Counted from the stretch's first letter, positions 9,448 to 19,060 are shown. The stretch: DNA of 64,000 nucleotides from Ohtaekwangia koreensis (GCF_900167975.1 NZ_FUZU01000004.1:620001-684000), one strand, 5' to 3'. The notes: generated by a model from the letters alone, not told the origin. Made by a program: numbers and translations.

Positions 9448-9556
9448 TAATAATAATCATTTCCACTATGCCGGGCGTTCTTGTTCGGCATATTCAACCG
9501 TTTCTCTTCATACAATGAGTAATCAAAAAACGAAAAGAACTTATATTTAAATAATA

Positions 9557-9739
9557 CCGTTTAAACTTTTTGGGATTCGCGAACATCCTGATTTAGTCAA
9601 ATGGATTATCTGTGCTGCGGTTAAATATAGCATAGAGTATTTACAGCGGTAGTAGCACAATGCTATTTTGCAAACGGATGCTATCGCTGTATGGAGTCGA
9701 TAGCAGGGAAATATACTTTTGTAAACCGGCCGTTTAAAC
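9557..9739. other. Structured intergenic segment bounded by CCGTTTAAAC repeats
   Basis: Two copies of CCGTTTAAAC (9557-9566 and 9730-9739) bracket a segment with alternative pairings. TACAGCGGTAG (9642-9652) can pair with CTATCGCTGTA (9681-9691, one wobble), and the overlapping GCTATCG (9680-9686) can instead pair with CGATAGC (9698-9704). No open reading frame with coding character is present. It could be a leader RNA of the kinase gene, a small RNA, or a short mobile element remnant. Nothing else is seen in 9358-9844 apart from the two hairpins after lgt. Confidence 0.35.
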
Positions 9740-9844
9740 AAATTTCTCACTGCTTTGCATTAAAAAAATCATGACGATAGGAATCTTTGTTATTTTTGCC
9801 AATTCTCTACCGACATGCGGTGGCTGAATTTCACGCTAGAACAA

Positions 9845-10744
9845 ATGTATATGTACGATATCTGCTGCATAGGACACATCACGCTCGACAAAGTGGTTAC
9901 TACCAAATCAATAAAACACATGGCTGGTGGTACATCGTTCTATTTCTCGAATGCCATCAAAAACATGGATGTAAGCTATACATTGGTTACAGCCCTCGCA
10001 GAAAGTGAGATGAGGTTTGTTGCTGATCTACGCGCGAAAGGTATAGATGTGAATGCACTGCCCAGTACTTTCACGGTTCATTTTGAAAACATCTATTCTG
10101 AAAACCTTGATCATCGTACACAGAAGGTATTGCAGATAGCAGATCCATTCACAGCAGAACAACTTGCCGATATACAAGCCAAGATTTTTCATCTTGGACC
10201 TTTACTCGCGGATGACATTTCGGTTGAGCTGATCGAAGATCTGGCCGGAAGAGGAGTTGTATCACTGGATGTTCAAGGCTACTTGCGCAAAGTTGAAAAC
10301 GAAAATGTTGTGCCTATAGATTGGACCTCTAAAAAAGAGGCGCTGCAATATATAGATATCCTAAAAGCCAACGAACACGAAATGGAAGTGCTGACAGGAA
10401 GCAGCGATGTGCGTGAGGGTTCCAGGATTTTAGCAGACTGGGGTGTTAAGGAGGTAATCATTACGCTCGGAAGTAAGGGTTCTGTGCTTTATCACAACGG
10501 TATATTCTATGACATACCAGCTTATGTACCAAAAGCTGTCACAGATGCTACTGGCTGTGGCGACACCTATATGGCTGGATATTTATACCAGCGTATCCAG
10601 AGTAACGATCTGCAGGCAGCCGGAGAATTTGGCGCAGCCATGGCAACATTGAAAATAGAATCGTCAGGACCCTTTACAGGAACCCCCGAGGATGTTACGA
10701 GTATATTGAAACACAGTAAAAAAATAATGCCTGTAGATATATAA
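9845..10744 (+). CDS. PfkB-family sugar kinase
   Basis: A cytoplasmic ribokinase-fold kinase of about 300 residues. The start is set at 9845 because the conserved N-terminus (YDICCIGHITLDKVV) begins there; an upstream ATG at 9815 would add ten unconserved residues, and ATG 9851 is equally possible. Visible are the sugar-binding GGTSFYFSNAI segment, LKANEHE, the anion-hole region ITLGSKGS, and the C-terminal signature DATGCGDTYMAGYLY with the catalytic Asp. The Cys in GCGD replaces the common Ala and is seen in part of the family. The phosphorylated sugar (ribose, inositol, fructose or other) cannot be told from sequence. Confidence 0.88.
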   Translation: MYMYDICCIGHITLDKVVTTKSIKHMAGGTSFYFSNAIKNMDVSYTLVTALAESEMRFVADLRAKGIDVNALPSTFTVHFENIYSENLDHRTQKVLQIADPFTAEQLADIQAKIFHLGPLLADDISVELIEDLAGRGVVSLDVQGYLRKVENENVVPIDWTSKKEALQYIDILKANEHEMEVLTGSSDVREGSRILADWGVKEVIITLGSKGSVLYHNGIFYDIPAYVPKAVTDATGCGDTYMAGYLYQRIQSNDLQAAGEFGAAMATLKIESSGPFTGTPEDVTSILKHSKKIMPVDI

Positions 10745-10840
10745 TGGTTGTATTATTCGTTAACTGAAATATACCGTTAGCATTCTATAGGTCAAATCTC
10801 TTTTCAGTCAAACGGATTTTAACAACATATAATAATCTTC

Positions 10841-11431
10841 ATGAAAATTCTTTTCGCGATCGTATCGGTGTTCCTGTCGGGAGCGCTTTCAGCCCAGGTG
10901 ATTTCTCATGGGGATTTTCAGATGGTAGTTCCCTTCCTGCAACAGGAAGACTTTAAAGGAGCCTTCGAAAAAACGAACCAGCTGCTTACAACGACAAAAA
11001 ACGATTCATCGGATGTACGCGGCATTGTCACCTATATGAATATATTTTCAGCGGCAGGGATGGTGACGCTCGATCAAATGACCTTTGAGGATTTTCAGAC
11101 AAACGCAAACAAATATATAGGGCATCGCCTGGTGATGCCCGCTCATCCTTGTATTGACAGTACAGCACTCGGCTACAACACGTTGAAATTTGTTATGCAC
11201 AACGGACTTTTAAAAGGTATGACAACCACTGCGAATAAATCAAAGTCAACTATACTTTGCTTCGAATATTTTGTTTACGCTGAACCTGTAAATCCGTCTC
11301 AGTTACTCGGGAGAACTGTTCGCTGTGGCGGAATACTGGAATCTGTTGAAATTAATCCGAACAAATCGAAAATCTGGATCTCACGTCTTCATATCAGAAA
11401 CGCTTTTGCCCGTCCGATGGGTAAAAAATAA
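10841..11431 (+). CDS. Exported hypothetical protein
   Basis: A 196-residue protein with a clear signal peptide (MKILFAIVSVFLSGALSAQ). I do not recognise the family. The first part is helical (MVVPFLQQEDFKGAFEKTNQLL); the second half (about 95-190) is beta-rich and carries three cysteines (HPCIDS, TILCFEY, TVRCGGI) in a pattern that could be an OB-like domain. It stands alone, about 100 bases after the PfkB kinase gene and convergent with the NlpC/P60 gene. A weak hairpin, not strong enough to list, follows it near 11440. Periplasmic location is inferred from the signal peptide. Confidence 0.65.
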   Translation: MKILFAIVSVFLSGALSAQVISHGDFQMVVPFLQQEDFKGAFEKTNQLLTTTKNDSSDVRGIVTYMNIFSAAGMVTLDQMTFEDFQTNANKYIGHRLVMPAHPCIDSTALGYNTLKFVMHNGLLKGMTTTANKSKSTILCFEYFVYAEPVNPSQLLGRTVRCGGILESVEINPNKSKIWISRLHIRNAFARPMGKK

Positions 11432-11575
11432 TATATACTGGTAAATATACCGGCATAACCTAAGATCTGTACTAGGGCGTTTTGCCAAGAGCAAGCTTAT
11501 ATCCAGCATGTTGAGTTAAACCATTCTAAGACTAAATATAGCAGAGCCTATATTTAGGTGATTGCATTCAGTACC

Positions 11576-12367
11576 TCACTCGGTCAATATCCTGCGGATG
11601 TGTGACAGTGTATGCGAAATACTTTTAGTATCACCGTTCATGATTCCCTCCGGTGTGATCTGGTCGATGCGCACGCGCCCTGAAGCATGAATGATTTTGT
11701 CTTCGGTGAGTACAATGCCCACATGCGAAATCTTGTCATCCTGATTCTTGAAGAATGCTAAATCTCCCGGGCGCATCTCGTTGAATTCTTTCACTAACTT
11801 ACCCTGGTTGGCTTGCTGTGATGAGTCTCTGAAAAGTTTATAGCCACAGATTTTATATACCATCTGGGTAAAGCCTGAGCAATCTATACCAAATGGATTT
11901 TTACCGCCCCATTGATAGGGAGCATTTATATACTTCACCGCTATATTCTTGAGAAACTCATATTCACGTTTAAGTCCGACATTTTTAGCTTCACCATTAA
12001 ACGCGAACTGCTCTTCCATCTTGAATAATTCAGAGCTTGAAATGGGGATCATACTCCCCATCAAAATTGCCAGCGGGCTCTTGTTATAAAGCATACTGGA
12101 CGTGAGGTCGGTGGTGATTTTAAATTCTGATTTATCCAGGTAATCAAAGTAATCTTTTGAAACCGGGTGATGTTGTTTGCTATCGATCCACCCTTCATAC
12201 TGATCAAAGTGAATACGGATACGTAACCATTTTCGTTCTGGCGACTGATCTATAACTTCATAATGATCTCCAAACAAAAGCTGCGTTGCTTGTTCAGCTT
12301 TGTCAGAAGGTTCTGTGCGTACAGATAGTACACTCAGGCGGCAAACACCGTAGTCTATATTCTCCAT
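11576..12367 (-). CDS. NlpC/P60 peptidoglycan endopeptidase with SH3-like domains
   Basis: A 263-residue C40-family cysteine peptidase that cuts peptide stems of murein. An SH3-like domain occupies about 1-70 (LSVLSVRTEP, KWLRIRI), a second one follows, and the NlpC/P60 domain covers about 135-263. The catalytic cysteine is Cys163 in GIDCSGF, with His215 (SHVGIV) and His227 (IIHASG) completing the site. YQWGGKNPFG before the Cys is typical. No signal peptide is visible, which is unusual for a wall hydrolase but common for this Bacteroidota subfamily, related to dipeptidyl-peptidase VI. It ends an apparent tsaD-thioesterase-smpB-hydrolase series on the minus strand. Confidence 0.92.
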   Translation of the reverse strand: MENIDYGVCRLSVLSVRTEPSDKAEQATQLLFGDHYEVIDQSPERKWLRIRIHFDQYEGWIDSKQHHPVSKDYFDYLDKSEFKITTDLTSSMLYNKSPLAILMGSMIPISSSELFKMEEQFAFNGEAKNVGLKREYEFLKNIAVKYINAPYQWGGKNPFGIDCSGFTQMVYKICGYKLFRDSSQQANQGKLVKEFNEMRPGDLAFFKNQDDKISHVGIVLTEDKIIHASGRVRIDQITPEGIMNGDTKSISHTLSHIRRILTE

Positions 12368-12381
12368 TACGAAATTCCAGT

Positions 12382-12846
12382 TTATTTTAACTTAATCCGG
12401 TTCAATTCACGCTTGGCATCGCGTTCGCGAATGCTGTCACGTTTATCATGAAGCTTCTTACCCTTGCCTAATGCTATTTCCAATTTCGCCAGTCCGCGAT
12501 CATTGATAAAAAGCCGTGTCGGTATCAGCGTCAATCCCTTCTCTTCAATTTTTCCTTCCAGCTTCTTTATCTCAGAACGTTTCAAAAGCAATTTTCTTTC
12601 ACGTGTGGCATCATGGTTATAATGCGTGCCTTGTGCATAGGGAGTAATATTGATTCCCTTCACAAACATTTCTCCATTATTGAAATAGCAATAACCGTCC
12701 TGCAGGTTTACTTTTCCCTCGCGGATTGATTTAATTTCCGTGCCCATCAGTACCATGCCCGCCACATACTTATCCAGCAGTTCATATTCAAAGCTGGCCT
12801 GGCGGTTTCTTATATTAATATTATCTGAAAAACGTTGTTGTTTCAT
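12382..12846 (-). CDS. smpB: SsrA-binding protein SmpB
   Basis: A 154-residue RNA-binding partner of tmRNA in trans-translation, which rescues stalled ribosomes. The sequence follows SmpB throughout: NIRNRQASFEYELLDKYVAG, GTEIKSIREGKVNL, then the basic C-terminal tail (KKLHDKRDSIRERDAKRELN) that enters the mRNA channel. Length is normal. It sits 14 bases upstream of the NlpC/P60 gene and is probably transcribed with it. The partner ssrA gene was not seen in this window. Confidence 0.97.
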   Translation of the reverse strand: MKQQRFSDNINIRNRQASFEYELLDKYVAGMVLMGTEIKSIREGKVNLQDGYCYFNNGEMFVKGINITPYAQGTHYNHDATRERKLLLKRSEIKKLEGKIEEKGLTLIPTRLFINDRGLAKLEIALGKGKKLHDKRDSIRERDAKRELNRIKLK

Positions 12847-12964
12847 TGTAACCTTAAATTGAAATATCTGATGCGGTATACATTAAATATCATTCGTGAT
12901 GTTAATCGGTTTCTTTTGGACTAACATTCTCAAAGAATAATTATGTTCCAATCTGATGTATACC

Positions 12965-13345
12965 TTATCTCGTAAAAATTCTTTTGAGCGTTTCTTTCTT
13001 TAAAATTTTTTGCCCCGTTGTACCACTGGCAATTATGCGGCCATTTACGGAGGCTTCATACTTGCAAATCAACTCGTTGCCTTTTAGCTGATCGATCCGG
13101 GCAGTAAAGATAATTTCTTCTCCGACAAAGGCAGGATTTTTATGATCAATACTCACATGTGTCCCAATCCCTTCTTCATCATCGTCCATGATCTCCAGCA
13201 CAAACAACCGCGTTGTCCATTCAACCTCCCGGGCCAGCACATACGTTGAACAGACCGGGTGCACCACTTCTCCGTGGAAAGCTGCCACATCCTGCGGTTT
13301 CACGGTGTAGTGATATTCCCTGGTAAACACACTGATGTCCTTCAT
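12965..13345 (-). CDS. FlK-like hot-dog thioesterase
   Basis: A small hot-dog-fold protein of about 126 residues that probably hydrolyses an acyl-CoA or acyl thioester. The second half (GTHVSIDHKNPAFVGEEIIF, ARIDQLKGNELICKYEA) follows the fluoroacetyl-CoA thioesterase (FlK) family; the first half carries the expected small-residue/Cys segment (VHPVCSTYVLA). The start at 13345 (MKDISVFTREY) is preferred over one 11 codons upstream because the -7 element TAAATTTG lies at 13376-13383, so the transcript should begin inside the longer frame. The substrate is unknown. Confidence 0.78.
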   Translation of the reverse strand: MKDISVFTREYHYTVKPQDVAAFHGEVVHPVCSTYVLAREVEWTTRLFVLEIMDDDEEGIGTHVSIDHKNPAFVGEEIIFTARIDQLKGNELICKYEASVNGRIIASGTTGQKILKKETLKRIFTR

Positions 13346-13375
13346 GATTGTAAAGCAGAAATAGAAAGCTGAAAG

Positions 13376-13383
13376 CAAATTTA
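13376..13383 (-). promoter_or_regulatory. -7 promoter element of the thioesterase gene
   Basis: Reads TAAATTTG on the minus strand, a full match to the Bacteroidota -7 consensus TAnnTTTG. Transcription would start near 13370, about 25 bases before the ATG at 13345. No clear -33 TTG was found at the usual spacing. Confidence 0.45.
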
Positions 13384-13448
13384 TAAAGTATACTTAAACC
13401 TTTACGAAACTTTAGCTTCCACTTTGAGCGCTTTACTTCGAGCTTTTC

Positions 13449-14453
13449 TCAAAGCGGCATGCGTGCCAACGGAGTTACATCCAACGAGCAAAATTCTTGT
13501 TTCAGATATTTATAGTGGGCCGCTACAGCAATCATGGCTGCGTTGTCGGTGCAATATTCGAAAGCAGGTATAAATACATTCCATCCCTTCGCATCACCTA
13601 ATGCTTTTAATTCTTTTCGCAATCCAGAGTTCGCAGAGACTCCGCCTGCTATGGCTATGTCTTTTATTCCGGTCTGTTCACTGGCTTGTAACAATCGCTT
13701 CAATAACATCGTCACCAGGTGTTGTTGAATGCTGGCGCATATATCATTTACATGTTCTTCCACGAAATTAGGGTTCTTGACCTTTTCATCTCGAAGAAAA
13801 TATAGGAATGCTGTTTTTATACCACTGAATGAAAAATCCAGTCCGGGCATCACGGTCTCCGAAAACTTATAGGCTTTCGGATTTCCAAGCTGCGCATACT
13901 TATCGATCAATGGACCGCCCGGGTAAGGAAGTCCCATAATCTTTGCGGCTTTATCAAAGGCCTCTCCTACAGCATCATCTTGTGTTTGTCCGATCACTTC
14001 CATCTCCAAATGACTTTTCACAAGAACAATCTGCGTATGACCTCCACTCACGGTAAGGCAAAGAAATGGAAACGAAGGTTTGGGCTCATCGATAAAATGC
14101 GCGAGCACATGAGCCTGCATGTGGTTCACTTCAATCATCGGTATATCCAGTGCCATGGCCATGCCTTTTGCAAATGATACGCCTACCAGTAAAGCTCCCA
14201 TTAATCCTGGGCCGCGGGTGAACGCAATCGCATCCAACTCTGTTTTGCTCACGCCCGATGTTTCCATCGCTTCGCTCACAACGGCTATAATGTTTTGCTG
14301 ATGTGCACGCGAGGCGAGCTCAGGTACAACTCCTCCGTATTTTTGATGTACCGCCTGTGAGGCGATAATATTATTAAGTACCTTGCCGTTTCGTATAACG
14401 GAGGCAGATGTTTCATCGCACGAAGATTCAATGGCAAGGATAACGGGACGCAT
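13449..14453 (-). CDS. tsaD: tRNA N6-adenosine threonylcarbamoyltransferase TsaD
   Basis: A 334-residue ASKHA-fold enzyme that transfers the threonylcarbamoyl group to A37 of ANN-decoding tRNAs, working with TsaB and TsaE. Visible are the nucleotide-binding N-terminus ILAIESSCDETSASV, the metal-binding NHMQAHVLAHF histidines, the TVSGGHTQIV loop, and IAGGVSANSGLR with the C-terminal DNAAMIA. All standard residues are present. It is divergent from tamB with only 11 bases between the two starts; its likely -7 element lies inside the start of tamB. Confidence 0.97.
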   Translation of the reverse strand: MRPVILAIESSCDETSASVIRNGKVLNNIIASQAVHQKYGGVVPELASRAHQQNIIAVVSEAMETSGVSKTELDAIAFTRGPGLMGALLVGVSFAKGMAMALDIPMIEVNHMQAHVLAHFIDEPKPSFPFLCLTVSGGHTQIVLVKSHLEMEVIGQTQDDAVGEAFDKAAKIMGLPYPGGPLIDKYAQLGNPKAYKFSETVMPGLDFSFSGIKTAFLYFLRDEKVKNPNFVEEHVNDICASIQQHLVTMLLKRLLQASEQTGIKDIAIAGGVSANSGLRKELKALGDAKGWNVFIPAFEYCTDNAAMIAVAAHYKYLKQEFCSLDVTPLARMPL

Positions 14454-14464
14454 GTGTTGATAGA

Positions 14465-17400
14465 ATGAACCGGCAAGTTATCAAAAATAGAATTCGAAAG
14501 ATACTGGCCTATCTTTTCACAGCGCTTATATTCCTGTTCATATCAGGTTTTTTAGTGCTGCAAATGCCGCCTGTTCAAAATTGGCTCGCTTCCAGATTTC
14601 TGAAAGACTTTACAAAGGTTGTCGGTTTCCCTTCCACGGTGAAAGGTTTCCGTATGCTTTGGTTCGACAGGCTTGAACTTACCGGAGTTAATGTATACGA
14701 TCTCGAAGGAAACCGGATGATCGGTGCCAAGGAAATTCTGATCAACTTCAAACTTTCTCAACTTCTACAGGGACGTGATGTAAATATCGATGGCATATAT
14801 GTCGATAGTGCACATGTATACCTCACCAAGATTCACGAGACGGATACTTCACGCGATCTGAACATCAATGTATTTATCGACCGGATCAACCAAGGCTACT
14901 CTTCAGGAGGCGGCACGGGAACAGGCAAGCCTCCCAAGATCAATATCGGGGAAGCATTTTTGAATCATAGTCAGTTTACCTATATCAACCAGGATCAGGA
15001 TACGATTCGTAATGGCTTTGACTATAATCATTTTTCACTCGCGGTGGATGAAGGTCACTTGAACAGTTTTGTAGTATTGGGCGACACGACTGAGTTTTTT
15101 GTACGAACGTTAATCACTCAAGATCTGAAAACGAAGTTCAAGGTTAATCAGCTCTCTACGTTCTTCCGCATTTCACAACTGGGCATGGAGTTCAACGGTC
15201 TTAATTTACAAGCCGGAGAAAGTACTATATCGGATACTATTATTTTTCGATACAACGGGCATGGCGCGCTGAATGATTTTGTTAACAAGGTAAAGATCCA
15301 TGCAAACTTTACGAAGACTATAATTGATCCGAAAGATCTTGATTTTTTTGCTCCGGGAGTAAACCGCATAACCCAACCGTTGACGCTCAGTGGTGAGTTT
15401 AACGGGAAGGTAGAAAAATTCAAGCTCAGCAAAATGCAGCTGGGTATAGGCAATACAAACCTGATGGGTTCACTGGATATGGAAGGCCTTCCCAATTTCA
15501 ATGAAACGTTCATCAACCTAAACGTTCAAAATTCAAAGTTCGATCCACGCGATCTGTCTTTTCTTTTTAACGATCGTACACTTGATCGCTTGCGTCCGCT
15601 GGGTATACTTTCCATGCATGGACAATTTTTAGGATACCCTACCGACTTTGTTGCCAACGGTACATTCTCCGGTAAACTCGGGACGATACAATCCGATATA
15701 AACTTTAAAGTAAATGAAGACAACATTGACTTCTCCGTATATAAAGGCAAGCTGTCACTGAAATCTTTTGATCTCGGCACCTATCTGAACGATACAATTT
15801 TTTATCAACGCGTAAGTCTTAACGGACAGATCAGTGGCAAAGGATTAACGCAACGTACAGCGGATTTTCTTTTGAATGGCAAGATCAGCTCCATCGGTAT
15901 CAAAGGGTATAATTATACTAACATCACTACCGATGCTCGTTTTGCTACCGGTTTATTCCGTGGGCTTGTAAAAATAAATGACCCGAACCTGGAGTTGACG
16001 GTTCTTGGCTCGATGGACCTTCGTGATGAACGAAATGAAATTAAATTCCGGGCGCAGTTGGACACTGCCTATCTAAACCGGTTGAAGTTATCACGCGATA
16101 GCCTCTTTCTGCATGGCACTGTTGAAGCTGACTTCCGGGGACTGACGTTAGATTCACTGCGTGGTTCAGCGAACGTACAAAACCTTGTGGTGCTATATCA
16201 AGGCAAAGAACTAAAGCTTGATAATATACAGTTGAATGCACAACGCGAAGAAGATCACCGGTTGTTTAAGATACAGTCTTCACTCGCAGATGTTGAAGCC
16301 CGTGGTAATTATTATTTTTCAGATATATCCTCCGATGTGCAGACGCTGGTGAAAGAAATTCTGCTGAACTTAAAAAATGACAAGCAACAAATTACAGAGT
16401 ACTATAGCCAGAAATCGCGCAGACCTAAATCTTACGAAGCGCAAATTGCTATAGACCTGAAGAATATTAAACCGGTTACCGATTTATTCAATATTGATTT
16501 CAGTATCTCGCCACACACCAAGTTTGACGGTAAATTTACCAGCGGCCGTACTACAATCTTCAATATGTATTCGGAGTTTGATTCGCTCACGTTTGAGGGA
16601 AAGACTTTTATAAAGTCGAATATAGAGTTAACAGTATCGAAGATCTCGGATAGCACAAGTGTACTTTCGATGCTCACGGTTAACTCCGACAAACAAATCC
16701 TGAACAATAACCTGCAGACTAGAAATTTACTGGCTGAAGCCATCTGGAACCGGAACCATATAGACTTTGCAATGGATGCTGATCATGATGGACAAACAAA
16801 CTATATGCGTCTGCGTGGTGGTGTAGACTTTCAACAAGACAGTACTGTTATCTCCATGTTGCCTTCCGAATTGCAGTTGCTGGAACGGAAGTGGAACTTC
16901 GCCAGTAACAATTATATAGCGGTTAATGGAAGCAACTGGACATTTTCAAATCTTGCTTTACAGAATGAACAGCAATCCATTAAGCTTGATGGACAGATAT
17001 CAAAAGATCCGTCAAAAATAATTTCACTAAATATAGATAACCTCGAGTTGTCATTGTTCAATGTACTTACCAATAAAAAGATTGCCGGCATTACAGATGC
17101 TAACGTAAGCCTTAGTAATTATTATTCCGAGCCTGTAATACAGAATGACATTGACATTAAGGATTTTACGGTTGATGATTTTCTGATTGGTGATATCAAA
17201 GGCAAAAACCAATGGGATACTATAGCGCATAAGTTATATATCGATCTCTTTGTGGAACGTATGGGCGCACGCATTGTAGATCTTACTGGCGACTATAATC
17301 CTTCACGCAAAGAAAGTCCACTGGATATATCTGCCAAGCTTGATAAAGCAGAGCTCAAAATTGCTCAGCCTTTTTTGCAGGAAATTTTCACGCAGATCGG

Positions 17401-19060
17401 AGGAACGATCTCAGGAGAATTTAAAATTACCGGAGAGTTGACCGATCCTGAAATTCGCGGTGAAGGAAATGTAGCTGACGGACAGATCATGATCAATTAC
17501 CTGAAGACGCTTTATCGTTTTACAGGAATCATTGGCCTCACTCCTACCTCTATATTCTTTAAGGATATTGAGCTTACCGACATCTTGCGAAACAAAGGAA
17601 AATTAAACGGTGCTATAACACATCGCGCTTTTTCATCGATGCAGATCAACATGGATGCTGACTTCCGAAACTTCCAGGTGCTGAATACATCTATGAAAGA
17701 TAACAGTCTCTTCTATGGACAAGCCTATGCAACGGGCGATGTGAACCTGAGTGGTCCGATTTCAAATCTTCGTATATCTTCGAATGCCCGCACTGAAAAA
17801 AATACACGTATATATGTTCCGTTAAATGGCTCGTCATCGGTAAACAAGAAAGAGTTCATCACGTTCGTAAACTTCAAGGACACAACGTTTACGAAAACAT
17901 CTCAGCAAACTATTCGCAAAAAAGTAAACATCACCGGTTTGTCATTTGACTTGAACCTCGATGTAACACCCGATGCATATTGTGAAATTATATTCGATAT
18001 GAAATCCGGGGATATCATTCGCGGACGTGGTGTTGGCGATTTACGTTTACAACTTGATACCAAAGGTGAGTTCAATATGTTCGGTCCTTTCGAGTTCACG
18101 GAAGGATGGTATAACTTTACCCTATACGACATCATCAATAAAGAATTTCTGATCAAGAAAGGAAGTCGCATTACCTGGTATGGTGATCCTTATAAAGCCA
18201 CAGTTGACATCGATGCTACCTATAACCAGTTAGCTTCTTTTGCTCCGTTAGCAACGATGAGCGATCCTTCTATAAACATTACAGAATCACCACAACTGCA
18301 GCGCAGGTATCCGGTAATGGTTTTGCTTTCGCTGGATGGCCCCATGCTTTCTCCTGAAATCAACTTTGATATCACGGCTAAAGATCTTCCTAAAAATATA
18401 CAGACCAATACACAAGCTATTAACCTTGACCTGCTTTTTACAGCATTTAAAAATAAACTTGACGAGCAGGAATTAAAGCGACAGGTGTTTAGTCTCATCG
18501 TATTACGCAAATTCTCACCAGCCGAATCGCTGAGCACCAGCGGGTCCGTTGTAAACAGTTTGAGCGAGTTGTTCTCGAACCAGCTTAGTCACTGGATGAG
18601 TCAGGTTGATGAAGATCTTGTGGTGGATGTAGATATAGGTTCGATGGATGCAGAGAGCTTCAATACTTTTCAGCTGCGGATGTCCTATACATTCCTCAAC
18701 GGACGTTTACGCGTAACGGGTGATGGAACGTACAATACTTCCAATAACGCGACAACTTCTACCGGCACGCAGCAAAATCCTTCGAGCCTTGCGGGAGACT
18801 GGACTGTAGACTATATGTTAACAGCGGATGGAAAATTACGTGTTAAAATGTATAGCCGCACAAACGTAAATCCGATTCTTAGCTCGGTAAATAACCAAAC
18901 TGCTATGACAACAGGCGCCAGCATTATCCATACACAAAGCTTTAATGAGATCAGAGATCTCTGGGTGTCTGAACGTAAGAAGAGAAAGAAACAACAATCC
19001 CAGGAAGCAACTCCAGATGCGAACAAAGATGCAATCAAAGAAGAGGATGGCTCCGAATAA
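14465..19060 (+). CDS. tamB: TamB / DUF490-family translocation and assembly protein
   Basis: A 1,531-residue envelope protein. One N-terminal transmembrane anchor (ILAYLFTALIFLFISGFLVL, about 13-33) is followed by a long stretch of beta-strand repeats of the AsmA/TamB type. The C-terminal DUF490 domain (about 1150-1480) contains segments such as GEFNMFGPFEFTEGWYNF. Proteins of this kind form hydrophobic grooves that span the periplasm and help insert outer-membrane barrels or carry phospholipids. The Bacteroidota forms run to this length. The downstream DUF2279 gene overlaps its last codons, so the two are translationally coupled. Confidence 0.92.
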   Translation: MNRQVIKNRIRKILAYLFTALIFLFISGFLVLQMPPVQNWLASRFLKDFTKVVGFPSTVKGFRMLWFDRLELTGVNVYDLEGNRMIGAKEILINFKLSQLLQGRDVNIDGIYVDSAHVYLTKIHETDTSRDLNINVFIDRINQGYSSGGGTGTGKPPKINIGEAFLNHSQFTYINQDQDTIRNGFDYNHFSLAVDEGHLNSFVVLGDTTEFFVRTLITQDLKTKFKVNQLSTFFRISQLGMEFNGLNLQAGESTISDTIIFRYNGHGALNDFVNKVKIHANFTKTIIDPKDLDFFAPGVNRITQPLTLSGEFNGKVEKFKLSKMQLGIGNTNLMGSLDMEGLPNFNETFINLNVQNSKFDPRDLSFLFNDRTLDRLRPLGILSMHGQFLGYPTDFVANGTFSGKLGTIQSDINFKVNEDNIDFSVYKGKLSLKSFDLGTYLNDTIFYQRVSLNGQISGKGLTQRTADFLLNGKISSIGIKGYNYTNITTDARFATGLFRGLVKINDPNLELTVLGSMDLRDERNEIKFRAQLDTAYLNRLKLSRDSLFLHGTVEADFRGLTLDSLRGSANVQNLVVLYQGKELKLDNIQLNAQREEDHRLFKIQSSLADVEARGNYYFSDISSDVQTLVKEILLNLKNDKQQITEYYSQKSRRPKSYEAQIAIDLKNIKPVTDLFNIDFSISPHTKFDGKFTSGRTTIFNMYSEFDSLTFEGKTFIKSNIELTVSKISDSTSVLSMLTVNSDKQILNNNLQTRNLLAEAIWNRNHIDFAMDADHDGQTNYMRLRGGVDFQQDSTVISMLPSELQLLERKWNFASNNYIAVNGSNWTFSNLALQNEQQSIKLDGQISKDPSKIISLNIDNLELSLFNVLTNKKIAGITDANVSLSNYYSEPVIQNDIDIKDFTVDDFLIGDIKGKNQWDTIAHKLYIDLFVERMGARIVDLTGDYNPSRKESPLDISAKLDKAELKIAQPFLQEIFTQIGGTISGEFKITGELTDPEIRGEGNVADGQIMINYLKTLYRFTGIIGLTPTSIFFKDIELTDILRNKGKLNGAITHRAFSSMQINMDADFRNFQVLNTSMKDNSLFYGQAYATGDVNLSGPISNLRISSNARTEKNTRIYVPLNGSSSVNKKEFITFVNFKDTTFTKTSQQTIRKKVNITGLSFDLNLDVTPDAYCEIIFDMKSGDIIRGRGVGDLRLQLDTKGEFNMFGPFEFTEGWYNFTLYDIINKEFLIKKGSRITWYGDPYKATVDIDATYNQLASFAPLATMSDPSINITESPQLQRRYPVMVLLSLDGPMLSPEINFDITAKDLPKNIQTNTQAINLDLLFTAFKNKLDEQELKRQVFSLIVLRKFSPAESLSTSGSVVNSLSELFSNQLSHWMSQVDEDLVVDVDIGSMDAESFNTFQLRMSYTFLNGRLRVTGDGTYNTSNNATTSTGTQQNPSSLAGDWTVDYMLTADGKLRVKMYSRTNVNPILSSVNNQTAMTTGASIIHTQSFNEIRDLWVSERKKRKKQQSQEATPDANKDAIKEEDGSE
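14482..14489 (-). promoter_or_regulatory. -7 promoter element of tsaD, inside the tamB coding start
   Basis: Reads TATTTTTG on the minus strand (TAnnTTTG). Transcription would start near 14475, about 22 bases before the tsaD ATG. The element covers codons 6-9 of tamB, so the two divergent genes share overlapping promoter and coding DNA. Confidence 0.4.

Noticed and set aside
9547-9750. Minus-strand frame of 67 codons in the lgt-kinase gap
   Set aside because: No start context, no recognisable sequence, and the region is better explained by inverted repeats.
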